64,000 bases of DNA from Trichomonas vaginalis G3 (GCF_026262505.1 NC_067203.1:20999411-21063410); one strand, 5' to 3'; numbered from the stretch's first letter, positions 20,712-29,752 are shown. The notes: generated by a model not told the origin, from the letters alone. A program made the numbers and translations.

Positions 20712-20811
20712 GCCGCTAAGCGGTGAGGGTGAAAAAAGAGGTGAAAAAAGAGGTGAAAAAAGAGATGAAAAAAAGAGGTGAAAAAAGAGGTGAGATCTCA
20801 CCTCTTCACCT
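20712..20811. repeat. half double hairpin fused to type 1 cassette (inverted)
   Basis: CCGCTAAGCGG (20713-20723) is followed by GA and then directly by the cassette: five GGTGAAAAAAGA-type arms, GGTGAGATCTCACC and a single TTCACCT arm (20727-20811). The second stem of the double hairpin is replaced by the cassette arm. The matching site at 38434 carries a type 2 cassette. Confidence 0.75.
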
Positions 20812-20912
20812 AAAATATATTTTTGGTGTAAATTTATGACAAAAATAAATGGTTCCATTAATGATATCATGACTGTTCTCGTTCATGTCTGATTTACATC
20901 TAATGAAAAAGT

Positions 20913-21998
20913 TTAGAAGAATTTTCTTATTCTTTCTGGCTTATTTTTGTCTTTCCAGTACTCCCACTCTAATGGTCCCAGATGAGTTGGTTTAGATTCT
21001 CTCAAGTTCTTAGATGGTATAACATCTTCAACGCCTCCTTCATATCTTACTTTATAAGTGTCATCGTTTATGTTATAGCCAAGTATTTCAATAACCACTC
21101 CTCGCTTTGCTTCGTCAATGGTTTCAGCAAGTTTACCATTACTACTTTCGACTAATTTGTGACGAGGGTAAAACGCAATAGAGTCGTCGGCAGCTTTTAT
21201 AAGATATCCATTACCTTGCGTAGAGTCTACGATATAATAGTTTCTACTTAACCTTAAACGTTTCTTTGTCAACGGTTTGTCGTCAAGAACTACACGAACT
21301 TTTGTACCAGGAATGAGGGTAAATTGTGTTGAATTTCTGATATTTTGTGTTTGACTTCGTTTCTTTTGTATATACTTTTCTTCTTGTTGTTGTGTCATTG
21401 AATTTGGTGTATGTCCTGTTGTAGAATGTGTTGAGGAATTGTAAACTTCGATGAAATGTTTCATTGTTTCTTCGGTAAAGTCTCGCTCTTGGTTTAAATC
21501 TCTGAGCGTTCTTATGAAGCGGTTTATGATGCCGAGTATGTTATGGTTATGGTCTTCAGTAGTGTAGTGAGTTATGTTATGCTTAATGAGAAATTCTGTG
21601 ATTTCATTGCTGAGGTATGCACTGTCTTGGTCTGATGTTAAAGTACTTGGGCTATGTTCTGCTACAAACTTTTGTAAAACTCTTAACACTTCACGAGTTC
21701 CTTTATTCCTCATTGGATATGCATATGCTTTGCGAGTGTTAACATTAATGAAGATGAGGAATGGGTTATGTCCTCCTTTTCTGCTTTGAATGAGAGTGTC
21801 AAATTGGTATGCGTCAGGAGTGTTGGAGTAAATTGGTAAAAAGTAGTCGTAAGGGTTTATTTTTGTTTGATGTACAACATTTTTGTCAAAGAACCTTTTC
21901 ACTTCAGCTCTGTTAGTAAATCCCCAACTCTTTGCAGCTTCATTGAACTTCTTAAATGACCTCCATGGATGTTGTTCGAATACTTCTTTCAAGCTCAT
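20913..21998 (-). CDS. Polinton integrase (rve family)
   Basis: A 361-residue integrase that would insert the element DNA. Residues about 50-210 form the rve catalytic core, with acidic residues D67 (YQFDTL) and D123 (LTSDQDSAY) and a downstream RFIRTLRDLNQ helix. Residues about 295-345 (VVIEILGYNINDDTYKVRYE) resemble a chromo/SH3-like barrel, common in Polinton integrases and thought to steer target choice. The reading frame is continuous. It lies between the conserved hypothetical gene and the fibre gene, all on the minus strand. A related gene is at 45502-46460. Confidence 0.85.
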   Translation of the reverse strand: MSLKEVFEQHPWRSFKKFNEAAKSWGFTNRAEVKRFFDKNVVHQTKINPYDYFLPIYSNTPDAYQFDTLIQSRKGGHNPFLIFINVNTRKAYAYPMRNKGTREVLRVLQKFVAEHSPSTLTSDQDSAYLSNEITEFLIKHNITHYTTEDHNHNILGIINRFIRTLRDLNQERDFTEETMKHFIEVYNSSTHSTTGHTPNSMTQQQEEKYIQKKRSQTQNIRNSTQFTLIPGTKVRVVLDDKPLTKKRLRLSRNYYIVDSTQGNGYLIKAADDSIAFYPRHKLVESSNGKLAETIDEAKRGVVIEILGYNINDDTYKVRYEGGVEDVIPSKNLRESKPTHLGPLEWEYWKDKNKPERIRKFF

Positions 21999-22038
21999 TT
22001 ATGTAAAGTTAAAGATTTTATGCTAGGCTCAAGCGCGT

Positions 22039-25000
22039 TCATTGAACTCTATACCATGCGAATACAGTCATAAATGGTGGCATATAATCTGCACCCGAAC
22101 CTGTTGGATTTGTTGTGAAAGTGTGTGAATGATTTCCTCCTGGTTCAGTTGGTCGAAAAATCTTTTTTGCTGCATTGTTATAAGATGGAGATAAAACGTC
22201 ATGGCCAGCTTCATACTCTGAGTTGTATAATGGGTGGTCTCTTAATGAGTGACTATGGTCGCCAGAAAAGTTTGTCGTTCCTGTATGAGTGTGCGCGGGT
22301 AAGTTTGCTTCAGTAATTTTCTTCGAACCTCCTGTTTGCTTTGAAGAGTTAGCACAGTATAAGAATTTGTCTACAATCTGCTGCCATGTACCAAAACCTA
22401 AAACACTTGCTGGATTTGTTGAGTTCATTGACGTATAAATAGAACCAACAGGATATAATGTTTGAAGTATTTCAGTCTTCATTGTTAGAAGTTCATGTTT
22501 AACATTTATAAATCTTTTGCCATCTACAATATTTATATTGTTTGTTATTAAACCATTAGGAAAAGTAGGAGGATAAATTCTTTGTTCATGTACAGTTGCA
22601 CCGTTTCTTCCTGTTTTTGTTACTTCTTCAATGCATGCCTTAATTTCTTTAATCCTGATTGTTTGAAATTCTTCATGTGTATGGTTCTTGTCGGCTTTTC
22701 CATTAAGCGCAGCATTTACTTCCGACTTCTTTGCATAATTTTCATCTACATAAGTTTTGTCAGCTTTCTTATCTAACATTGCTGGTAGTTCATGTGTTTC
22801 AAAGTTTCTGGCATGACCTTCAATGTTCATACATCTGTTATCTAAATTGTTTAGTGTATCTTTTACGCTTGTACTTGGATTCTCTAAAGGTGCACTTGAA
22901 CCAAGGGTATAGTTCAATATTATGTCGTCTGCTCTAACAGTAGTGAAGGATTCATGTGTATGGTTCTTGTCAGCTTTACTATTTAATGTAGCTTGAAGTT
23001 CATTTATATCGGAGATGTTGTGTTTATGAGATTTCAAAACTTTGTTCATTGCGTCAAGTTCATCTTTGTCAGCTTTACTTTTAATAGCATCTTCAAAAGT
23101 TATTTTTGCCTTAACTCTCAATGTAAATCTTGGTTCAACTAATACACCGTTAACAGAGAAAGTAGAGGCATAAATTTCATCGTTATAACTAAATGCTTCT
23201 GGTGCTTTAGCTACATCATACTGTACAGTACAGCTTATGTCATAACCTTTAGCACGAATGTATTTATATCTTCTTTCATTAACATTTTTTGTCTTCACTT
23301 CTTCTTCAGTTCATGTTAAATATCCGTGGTAGCCCGTTATAATCTGTTCGTCTGAAGTTATATAATGAACATGGTTCTTGACTTTATCACTCAGAGCTAA
23401 AAGCTCATTTTTGTCTGCTTTTTCGGCTAATTTCTCATTAACATCATTCACTTCTAATTCAACTCTTCCGCCAGAACTCTTATTATCATTAATCTTTTTC
23501 ATTAATTCGGTAATTACGTCATAAAGACTATATTCTGTTTTCGGTTTTGTAAATAATGAGTCAAAATTTCTTTTCATCATTACATCGCTGACATTAATGA
23601 TATCACCAATTCCTTTTTCATTTATTCTCTTCATTAATTCTGCAATAATGACGAATATATAATCTGTTAATTTATTCTCTTCATCGATGGTTATAGAATG
23701 TTTTGAAATTGAATCATTAACTCCTCTAAATAAATCAATAACTTCAGGATACACGTTTTTAATGTCTCGAATAACCCCACCGGTATCCTGTTGTTCATGT
23801 TCTTCGTTCCCGTCGTTACGTGGTTTTATATCTCTAGCCATCATCAACGCAGCCATAACCGGAGGGTTTGTTGCTATCTGCTCGAAAATCCGTCCGTTAT
23901 GTACAGTATATCTAAATAATTTCTTTGTGTTTGTTAAAACATTTGAAACAAGTCTTTTAAAACCATCAACAAAATTTCCTGTTTCACCTAATATTCTTGC
24001 AGCATTTACAAGCTCACTCATTCCCGCTTTTGACCCCAAAAACGTCCATATTGCATTTATTTCACTCTGTATAGTTGTCCATTCAGCGAAACTAACACCC
24101 GCATTCGCTAAGCTGAAAATGAAATTCAGTGGATCGAACTTAATTCCACCTTCTTTTTCAATTTCAACGAACTCACTAACATGAGATTTTAAATATTCTT
24201 TCGTTAAAATTGTTTTCCCCGATGTTATGTCATTAACGAAACTATCACCGTCAAAAGTTAACGAATTCAATTTCGTCGTTGATGCTTTTATTTCATACAC
24301 CGCTTTATCGATAGTTTTTGGCTCACCTTCTTTAGAAGCATATGAAACATTAATGAATGAATTATATGTATTCGTGAATGAATTAAAATCAATGATTTTC
24401 ATTAATGACGCCTTTAATGATTCATTTACTGTCGAATCCCTTAAAGTAATTAATGAACTGTCATGGGCTTCGCCCTGGTCGCTTTGCGACTTTATGAAAG
24501 GTACTTTGCAAACCGTCGAGTTTGGATCAAATGCTGTAGTTGGTGCAGGAATATTAATGATATAAGTCATTAAATCATTAAGTGACGTAAATAATGTTGT
24601 CGTTTTTGATTTAATTTCTTTAGCATCTGTTATATATGGTAATTTTATTTCTGTAGTTTCTGAATTAAAGATATTCGCTAAAATGTTTTGTAAACTGTTT
24701 TGAACAGCTGTGTAAACCGTTGAATCCGGAACTCTTACGATTTCACCGTCCTTAATAAAAGGCATTGCACATGGTGTAGTGCTTGGGTCAAATCTTTCGG
24801 AATTATGATTCAACATATATTCTAACGCTTCATAAACAGACCTATATACGGTTGTATTATCTTTTTCAATAATTTCACCGTCCTTTATAAACGGCATAGT
24901 ACATGGAGTTAAAATAGGGTCAAACTTTTCATAGTCCTTCCATGTTATGTATTTCTCAGTATTTCCATCAGTGATAACAATATATTTGTCAGTAAGTGTG

Positions 25001-25068
25001 AGAGAGTATTGACCAAAATATAAACGTTTAGCTCTGTCAGCTTCATACGCATATGCAGCTATACTCAT
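22039..25068 (-). pseudogene. phage-like tail-fibre protein with collar-type tip, fossil
   Basis: A long fibre gene. The N-terminal part has repeated modules with FDPxxTPCxMPFIKDGEI about every 42 residues. Middle and end hold ADKNHTHE-type repeats typical of trimeric phage fibres. The final 140 residues contain YPVGSIYTSMNSTNP, GFGTWQQ, a LPAHTHTG motif and GNHSHTF, as in phage tail-collar/receptor-binding tips whose histidines bind metal along the trimer axis. It probably forms a host-attachment fibre (inference). A related tip is at 46457-47045. About one break. Confidence 0.8.
24465..24490. repeat. tandem double hairpin inside the fibre gene
   Basis: GGGCTTCGCCC and GTCGCTTTGCGAC two bases apart, flanked by CAT and TTTATGAA as at 17124. 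On the coding strand it reads FIKSQSDQGEAHD, interrupting a PFIKDGEI-type repeat module. This shows that the sequence was gained within an existing reading frame. Confidence 0.85.
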
Positions 25069-25085
25069 ATTTTAATGAGAATAAA

Positions 25086-25295
25086 ATGTTGTTCTATTTG
25101 CAAAGTACAGACCCAAACGAATACGGGACAGTAAAGCTACAAACAAACTTAGGTCTACAGAATGAGGCGCTTGCATTCAGAATGGTTGACTTCAATACTA
25201 TCGCTTCATTCGTTATAACAGATGAAACAGATTTCATGGAGATTGAAATAGATGGAAAGAAGCACGAAATAAGATTTCACAATAATAGAATATAA
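25086..25295 (+). CDS. small hypothetical protein
   Basis: A 69-residue protein starting MLFYLQSTDPNEYG with an alternating strand-like pattern and a C-terminal EIEIDGKKHEIRF. It is divergent from the fibre gene by 17 bases. It begins a string of four closely spaced plus-strand genes. A beta-rich small virion protein is possible; no family recognised. Confidence 0.5.
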   Translation: MLFYLQSTDPNEYGTVKLQTNLGLQNEALAFRMVDFNTIASFVITDETDFMEIEIDGKKHEIRFHNNRI

Positions 25296-25296
25296 G

Positions 25297-25437
25297 ATGG
25301 AAACATTAGCTGGAGTGTTAAATGCTCTCATAAATACTACAATAAACAAGGATAACGAAGAAAACTTAATGAATGTTAAACTTATTGCAGGAGTTTTGAA
25401 GTTCAGTTATGCGAAGGAGTTTAAGATACACGAATGA
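25297..25437 (+). CDS. very small protein, 46 residues
   Basis: ATG one base after the previous stop; the product METLAGVLNALINTTINK... ends YAKEFKIHE. Its stop overlaps the next start by four bases (ATGA). Tight spacing on both sides supports it as real despite its length. Function unknown. Confidence 0.45.
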   Translation: METLAGVLNALINTTINKDNEENLMNVKLIAGVLKFSYAKEFKIHE

Positions 25438-25859
25438 GTCATAGAGTACAACTTCTTTTGGGTGCATACCATATGACATTTCCTTTGAAAAGTGTTGACA
25501 AAACGATTGAGATGAAATCTGTTCCATACGTATGTTATGGTAATTGTTTATACATTGAGTCTAAAATAGCTAATGTCACAGGCATTTCAGGAGTTAATAG
25601 TAAAGGTTCAGTAGAATATAAATCCTTCTGTTATGCAGTAAATTCAATGTTCATTCCAAACGTTCCTGTCATAGCAACTCATTTAGGTAAATGGGTTCGC
25701 ATTAGTCCTCATAATTTGAAAGACATGCAATTCAGACTTGTTGACTTTCAAGGAGAGCCTGTAGAACTGAAGGCACCAGTGCGAATGACTGTTGAAGTTG
25801 ACTTTTTAGAAAATATTAAATGCAACAGCTTACAAGAGAACTCAGAGCTAAAAATATAA
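25434..25859 (+). CDS. beta-rich structural protein candidate
   Basis: A 141-residue protein. Near its C-terminus MQFRLVDFQGEPVELKAP is followed by VRMTVEVDF, which resembles the closing strands of Polinton minor-capsid/penton-type proteins and the element B stretch ITLTLVDANFVPVKLLCP. The assignment is by this short pattern only. It overlaps its upstream and downstream neighbours, as in a compact operon-like string. Confidence 0.5.
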   Translation: MSHRVQLLLGAYHMTFPLKSVDKTIEMKSVPYVCYGNCLYIESKIANVTGISGVNSKGSVEYKSFCYAVNSMFIPNVPVIATHLGKWVRISPHNLKDMQFRLVDFQGEPVELKAPVRMTVEVDFLENIKCNSLQENSELKI

Positions 25860-26056
25860 AGCATGAATGTTATGTATTAGGTCATGAACTTTGGTTGTTG
25901 CTGTTTGATGAAACAAATGAGTTAGTTATGTCAGTCAAGAGAACAGAAAAATATTGTGTTAGTGAAAACTGCACCAAGTCAATAAGATTAGGTTTGCATT
26001 ATGAAGATGAGTTCATAGTGTTGAAGAAGTTTTGGATAGATATTACAAATTGCTAA
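25820..26056 (+). CDS. small hypothetical protein
   Basis: A 78-residue protein (MQQLTRELRAKNIKHECYV...) overlapping the previous gene by 40 bases in another frame. It has a LWLLLFDETNELVMSV strand pair and two cysteines near the middle. No family recognised. It is followed by a pair of strong hairpins. Confidence 0.45.
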   Translation: MQQLTRELRAKNIKHECYVLGHELWLLLFDETNELVMSVKRTEKYCVSENCTKSIRLGLHYEDEFIVLKKFWIDITNC

Positions 26057-26078
26057 CTTGAAATTTTTTTTGACTGAC

Positions 26079-26111
26079 GGCGCAAAGCGCCAAGATGGGC
26101 TCAAAGAGCCC
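26079..26111. terminator. two adjacent perfect hairpins between convergent genes
   Basis: GGCGCAAAGCGCC and GGGCTCAAAGAGCCC, five bases apart, both with an AAA loop. They sit between the 3' ends of 25820-26056 (+) and 26123-26737 (-), only 11-22 bases from each stop codon. They look like a bidirectional 3'-end element and like relatives of the coding double hairpins. Confidence 0.6.
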
Positions 26112-26122
26112 TCCTGACTGCT

Positions 26123-26737
26123 TTAATTTACTAAAACATATTTCAAACAAAGTTTATATTCTGTTGAAAGTTTTGTATATTCATTCGAATATTTATACTT
26201 AAACTCAACTCCTGTAGTTCCTGGTGTTTCAATGATGCGGATGTTACCTATTTTCATGAATAGTGGAGTTTGACCACAGCATTCGATTTCAGGGTCGAGA
26301 TAGTCAATGACACATTGTTTCCCTGTTATTCGTGAGATAACATTTTCAAGGTCCTCCTTTGTTAGAATTATTTGGTTCTTGCTTATAAGATTTGTCAAAA
26401 GCTTCTTATCGTCTTTGAGTAAAATTGTTTGGTATAACTGAAGAAGGTAATGGTCTACATTATCTGAAGGATTTGTTTGAACATTTGTGTAAGGGTTGTC
26501 GTTGGCTTCTCTTGAAAGAATTTGGTCCAGTGGTGGATACTCTAACTTAACATCTGATGTAGCGTTAGCGTTTGAAGCTGAGTTTAAATTCACCGACTTA
26601 AGTTCTGGTTCTTTTTCTTTCAAACATTCTGAACTATAGTTCTTTATGACAATATTGTTTGTCGTTCGTGAGTCAACATTTGATGTTGGTTCAATTGGAA
26701 CATTAACAGCACCAGCTAAGATGGATTTGCTTCTCAT
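26123..26737 (-). CDS. conserved Polinton protein with CCG motif
   Basis: A 204-residue protein. The first 100 residues are polar and probably disordered. The C-terminal part has a helical segment, then DYLDPEIECCGQTPLF and a strand-rich end. The element B gene 32514-33092 has the same layout with EIEPDISCCGVSYN, so this is a conserved core gene of unknown function. The paired cysteines are the only marked motif. It is divergent from 26763-27164. Confidence 0.65.
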   Translation of the reverse strand: MRSKSILAGAVNVPIEPTSNVDSRTTNNIVIKNYSSECLKEKEPELKSVNLNSASNANATSDVKLEYPPLDQILSREANDNPYTNVQTNPSDNVDHYLLQLYQTILLKDDKKLLTNLISKNQIILTKEDLENVISRITGKQCVIDYLDPEIECCGQTPLFMKIGNIRIIETPGTTGVEFKYKYSNEYTKLSTEYKLCLKYVLVN

Positions 26738-26762
26738 TTCATATAGAATAAAAACCTTTTAT

Positions 26763-27164
26763 ATGTATGAAATGAACAATATACTCGACAAGGGTTTGAA
26801 TGTAAAGCTAACGAATGAAAATATTGTTGAATTCACTGAGACAGGTGCTGTGTATAAAGATGTAGAACTACTGAACAAAAGAGCTAAGGGAAGAAGCAGG
26901 AACATGAACAAAGGGTGGAAGCCTATAAAAATTTATGTTAATGATGGCTCAGGAGGTTCAAACATAAAGTATGCAGAAAGTTATAGAGTTTATGCTCTCA
27001 AAGGTGAAAAGCCTTCATTTAAGAACAGCTATTCTAACGCATATCCTCAAAAGCTAACGGATGGGGAAGTGGATGATATGAATGACAGCAAAAATATTAA
27101 CAGAAATGGCGACAGAGATGCATGGAATTTGTTTACCATCAGTCAATTGAAGGTTAAGCTTTAA
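26763..27164 (+). CDS. hypothetical protein, possible DNA-binding or protease-module partner
   Basis: A 133-residue protein starting MYEMNNILDKGLNVKL. It is rich in N, K and G (RAKGRSRNMNKGWKPIKIYV, then GSGGSNIKY). The ATG at 26763 is taken because the open frame upstream has no ATG near the divergent promoter. It converges with and overlaps the ATPase gene by four bases. I do not recognise a family; its place next to the ATPase is where other Polintons keep a maturation protease, but no protease motif is visible. Confidence 0.45.
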   Translation: MYEMNNILDKGLNVKLTNENIVEFTETGAVYKDVELLNKRAKGRSRNMNKGWKPIKIYVNDGSGGSNIKYAESYRVYALKGEKPSFKNSYSNAYPQKLTDGEVDDMNDSKNINRNGDRDAWNLFTISQLKVKL

Positions 27165-28048
27165 AATAATGTTGGTCGTTCCCATGGAATATTTTTGACT
27201 TTAATGGTATTAGTCATGATATGAATCTCAAGGTATGAACGAGGAGAGATGAGAGACTTATATGCTTCCCAAATTTCTTCAAAAGGTAATGTTATACCTG
27301 ACTGTTTCCAAATGAGTTCAATGTCATAACGTGAGAAACCTTGAAAGATAACGAAGTCAGTTATGAGACGTTTTATGTTTAAAGCTAAAAACCTCCATGT
27401 TTGCATAAGTATTGCTACAGTTAAGTGGTAATGTCTGACTTTAGTAATGATGTTAGCTAATGGTGAGTCTGGTTTTGACACTAAACCTTTACCAGCGAAG
27501 TCGTCACAAACTAATAAAGTGTTTGAAGGATATTTTTTGAAGGGGTATTTTGAAAGTTTTGATAGAATGTAGTTTGTCAGTCGTTTCATATCGTAAACAC
27601 CTGAGTATTGACGTAAGTGGTGTTTGTCAATAATTCTTTCCATCTCCTCAGAAGTCTTTTGCATTCCTGACTGTATAAATTCAACGATGGCATAATATTT
27701 CCTCTTACGTCGAATGTAACGTTGAAGAAATTCAATGAGTTCACTGTCTGGAACTTTAACGACAGAGGCTTGAACTTTTGACATAAATGTTTTCGCTGTT
27801 GAGTCCATAGAGTCTGAAGTTGCTGATATAATGATTTGGTCATAATAAGAGTCGTTTCCTAAACGTTCTGTTATGAGTATATGACGAATGAGGTTAAATG
27901 TCTTACCTGAACCCATCTTTCCACAATAGAAATAAACGCCATTTGAACAGAACTCATAGTCCTTACTGAAAGGAAGAATAAGAGAAGAGTTAAGTTTGTC
28001 TGTAGTTTCATTCATGTCTTCATCTACGTCATGTATTAAATGCTTCAT
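27161..28048 (-). CDS. FtsK/HerA-type (A32-like) DNA-packaging ATPase
   Basis: A 295-residue ATPase that would pump element DNA into capsids. Walker A is GKMGSGKT (residues 43-50) and Walker B LLVCDDF (178-184); a downstream TVAILMQTWRF block fits the sensor strand. Length and layout suit Polinton packaging ATPases. The element B counterpart at 36110-36986 has PPGSGKT and LLILDDF and similar spacing. The reading frame is continuous. Confidence 0.85.
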   Translation of the reverse strand: MKHLIHDVDEDMNETTDKLNSSLILPFSKDYEFCSNGVYFYCGKMGSGKTFNLIRHILITERLGNDSYYDQIIISATSDSMDSTAKTFMSKVQASVVKVPDSELIEFLQRYIRRKRKYYAIVEFIQSGMQKTSEEMERIIDKHHLRQYSGVYDMKRLTNYILSKLSKYPFKKYPSNTLLVCDDFAGKGLVSKPDSPLANIITKVRHYHLTVAILMQTWRFLALNIKRLITDFVIFQGFSRYDIELIWKQSGITLPFEEIWEAYKSLISPRSYLEIHIMTNTIKVKNIPWERPTLF

Positions 28049-28064
28049 TTTATCTCCATTAAAA

Positions 28065-28277
28065 ATGCAAGTCAGAAATATTCAGAACATAGCACCGAGT
28101 CTAACTGACAAGAGTATAAAGATATACTATGAACATGTTATGATGAAACCAACCAAAATTCAAGAAAGTCAGTATACTTATGAATATCCAAGACACTGGG
28201 TAGAGTATGTAGGAGGTGAGAAAGCTATTGAAATCAGACAGGTTCGAAGTATTCCAGCAGAAGAACAATATTATTGA
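28065..28277 (+). CDS. small conserved hypothetical protein
   Basis: A 70-residue protein starting MQVRNIQNIAPSL. Its YEYPRHWVEY...GGEKAIEIRQVR pattern corresponds to FDYPIRWLQ...SDAKAIGFRRV in the element C gene 40143-40400; in both elements it precedes the minor-capsid candidate. A TCATTT Initiator-like box is 18 bases upstream of the ATG. Function unknown, probably structural. Confidence 0.6.
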   Translation: MQVRNIQNIAPSLTDKSIKIYYEHVMMKPTKIQESQYTYEYPRHWVEYVGGEKAIEIRQVRSIPAEEQYY

Positions 28278-28972
28278 AGAACTTTAATGTTTTGAGGTAT
28301 AATGATGAAACAAAGAAGCAAGATAGTTTTCCTGTTGCTGTGTATGTGAACTTAGATACAGGAGATGACATGAAAGTTTTTAATACAAAGCTTCAAACGG
28401 TAGTGAGAGAACAACTGACTGCGGAAGGACATCCATTACCTTCAGAAGTTACCATAGCATATAATTTTGAAACAAACTCAATAGATTTTAAAGTCATCTC
28501 TGCAAAGAAGTCAGGTTTTACATTTAATGAAGCAGATGTATATTCGAATGAAAACTTCAAAGCTATTGCATGGTTAGATAATGACGATTGCTTTAAGAAA
28601 ATATTTAAATACAGTGACTCAACGATGTCAATAGATGACCTTCGTGGAATGTTACCATCGACGTTTACAGTAGAAGGTTCAGCAGGATTGCTTACAAGAT
28701 TGTCAATTGGTGGTATTTGGTCTCGTGAGAACATTGTTATAAAATCCAGTATAAGTGAATTTGCTGAAGAATCTATATTATGTCTTTCAAACTACATGTA
28801 TTCGCCGCCGAAGCATTATAGTATAACAAACTTTGTCAGTAAGTTTAACATAAGACTTGTCGAACCTTCTTCAATGAAAGATGTTGTGCTACCAAAGACG
28901 GAAAGGATGGACTCATTATTGAATGATTTTAATAGCATATTAAATGAGCTTGTTCTTGAAGGTCATTCATGA
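28274..28972 (+). CDS. minor capsid (penton-like) candidate
   Basis: A protein of about 230 residues, strand-rich in its second half. NIVIKSSISEFAEESILCLSNYMYSPP-type sequence corresponds to the element C gene 39567-40125 (MCHASFSSSNNIFLCIGKDL then FYEPPSN). No ATG is found at the left end of the open frame (it opens with TTG); the first in-frame ATG lies about 33 codons in, so the start is uncertain. A single-jelly-roll vertex protein is the likely role by position and fold pattern; this is inference. Confidence 0.55.
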   Translation: MKNFNVLRYNDETKKQDSFPVAVYVNLDTGDDMKVFNTKLQTVVREQLTAEGHPLPSEVTIAYNFETNSIDFKVISAKKSGFTFNEADVYSNENFKAIAWLDNDDCFKKIFKYSDSTMSIDDLRGMLPSTFTVEGSAGLLTRLSIGGIWSRENIVIKSSISEFAEESILCLSNYMYSPPKHYSITNFVSKFNIRLVEPSSMKDVVLPKTERMDSLLNDFNSILNELVLEGHS

Positions 28973-29168
28973 TGAAATAACTGTTGTAGAAGATGTTAGC
29001 AATTGTTCAGACATTTTGAAGCGTATAGATGATATAAGAAAGAAGTTAGATAGACCGCAAAGCGGTGAGGGCGAAGCCCGTGAGAACGCTTATGTTTCAT
29101 TGACTTTCTCCAGTAACGAGAACTTTTATGAGATAATATTGAAGAGAGATGATTTTAATATGGTGTAA
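28944..29168 (+). CDS. small protein carrying a double-hairpin insert
   Basis: A 74-residue protein overlapping the previous gene by 29 bases. Its middle encodes RPQSGEGEAREN from the double hairpin at 29054-29079. Either side are a short helix (DILKRIDDIRKKL) and a strand-rich end (YVSLTFSSNENFYEIIL). Function unknown. Confidence 0.5.
   Translation: MSLFLKVIHDEITVVEDVSNCSDILKRIDDIRKKLDRPQSGEGEARENAYVSLTFSSNENFYEIILKRDDFNMV
29054..29079. repeat. tandem double hairpin inside a small gene
   Basis: ACCGCAAAGCGGT and GGGCGAAGCCC two bases apart. Same spacing, coding-strand orientation and reading frame as at 17124 and 24465, with different but self-complementary stem bases. Confidence 0.85.
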
Positions 29169-29696
29169 ATGGTAGCTTGGGCAGCTTTAGGCGCAATGGG
29201 AACAAAAGCATTAGCATTTGGAGCAAAAGCACTTGGAGCTTATGACGCAGTAAATAAAATGAGTGGAGGTAGGGTTTCGAAGACATTAGATGCAAATAAA
29301 GGGAAGATTGGAGGCTGGGTTGCAAAGAAGTTAAGATTAAATAAAATAGGGCTCATAAATAAAGCATCCAATTTGGTTGCGACTGAGTCAGAAAATGCTT
29401 TAGGAAAGGACGATGAGTTTGCAAAACACGCAAAAGACTTTAATGACCAGATGAAAGGTGAAACAATGCATTTAAATAGAGTCGATGGAACTAAAGAAAA
29501 TGTTTCTTCTCCACCAGTAGTTCTTCCGTATGGTCCCTATGGAATGTATGGAAACCCTTATGAACGACCATTTGACCCATTGACTGGTGGAAGTAACTGG
29601 TATCATTACGGCCGAAGAAGAAAGACAGTCAAGTTGGAGACAGACGTGAAGAAAGCAACTAAAAAGAAACCAAGGAAGAGAGTTATAAAGCAATGA
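29169..29696 (+). CDS. glycine/alanine-rich basic protein, virion-internal candidate
   Basis: A 175-residue protein. Residues 1-30 (VAWAALGAMGTKALAFGAKA) are hydrophobic/amphipathic; the middle is polar; the end is strongly basic (KKATKKKPRKRVIKQ). An amphipathic start and basic tail recall internal proteins such as adenovirus pVI, which disrupts membranes and binds DNA; that is an analogy only. Element C has a similar gene at 45085-45484. The stop lies 10 bases before a cassette, in the region where the right TIR begins. Confidence 0.55.
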   Translation: MVAWAALGAMGTKALAFGAKALGAYDAVNKMSGGRVSKTLDANKGKIGGWVAKKLRLNKIGLINKASNLVATESENALGKDDEFAKHAKDFNDQMKGETMHLNRVDGTKENVSSPPVVLPYGPYGMYGNPYERPFDPLTGGSNWYHYGRRRKTVKLETDVKKATKKKPRKRVIKQ

Positions 29697-29705
29697 ATTC
29701 AACAG

Positions 29706-29752
29706 GGTGAAAAAACAGGTGAAAAAAGAGGTGAGATCTCACCACTTCACCT
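29706..29752. repeat. AGATCT cassette, type 1 (inverted)
   Basis: Right-TIR copy of the cassette at 9364: two GGTGAAAAAA arms, GGTGAGATCTCACC, and a single TTCACCT arm. It is 10 bases past the stop codon of 29169-29696. Confidence 0.85.

Noticed and set aside
23687-24565. Plus-strand frames of 112-165 codons inside the fibre gene
   Set aside because: Antisense shadows of a well-supported minus-strand gene with recognisable repeats.
22039-25068. Window could be a bacteriophage or bacterial prophage because of tail-collar protein, KilA-N and HNH genes
   Set aside because: Trichomonas-type Initiators, rve integrase with chromo-like end, double-jelly-roll capsid, protein-primed PolB with long TIRs and absence of ribosome-binding sites fit eukaryotic Polintons.
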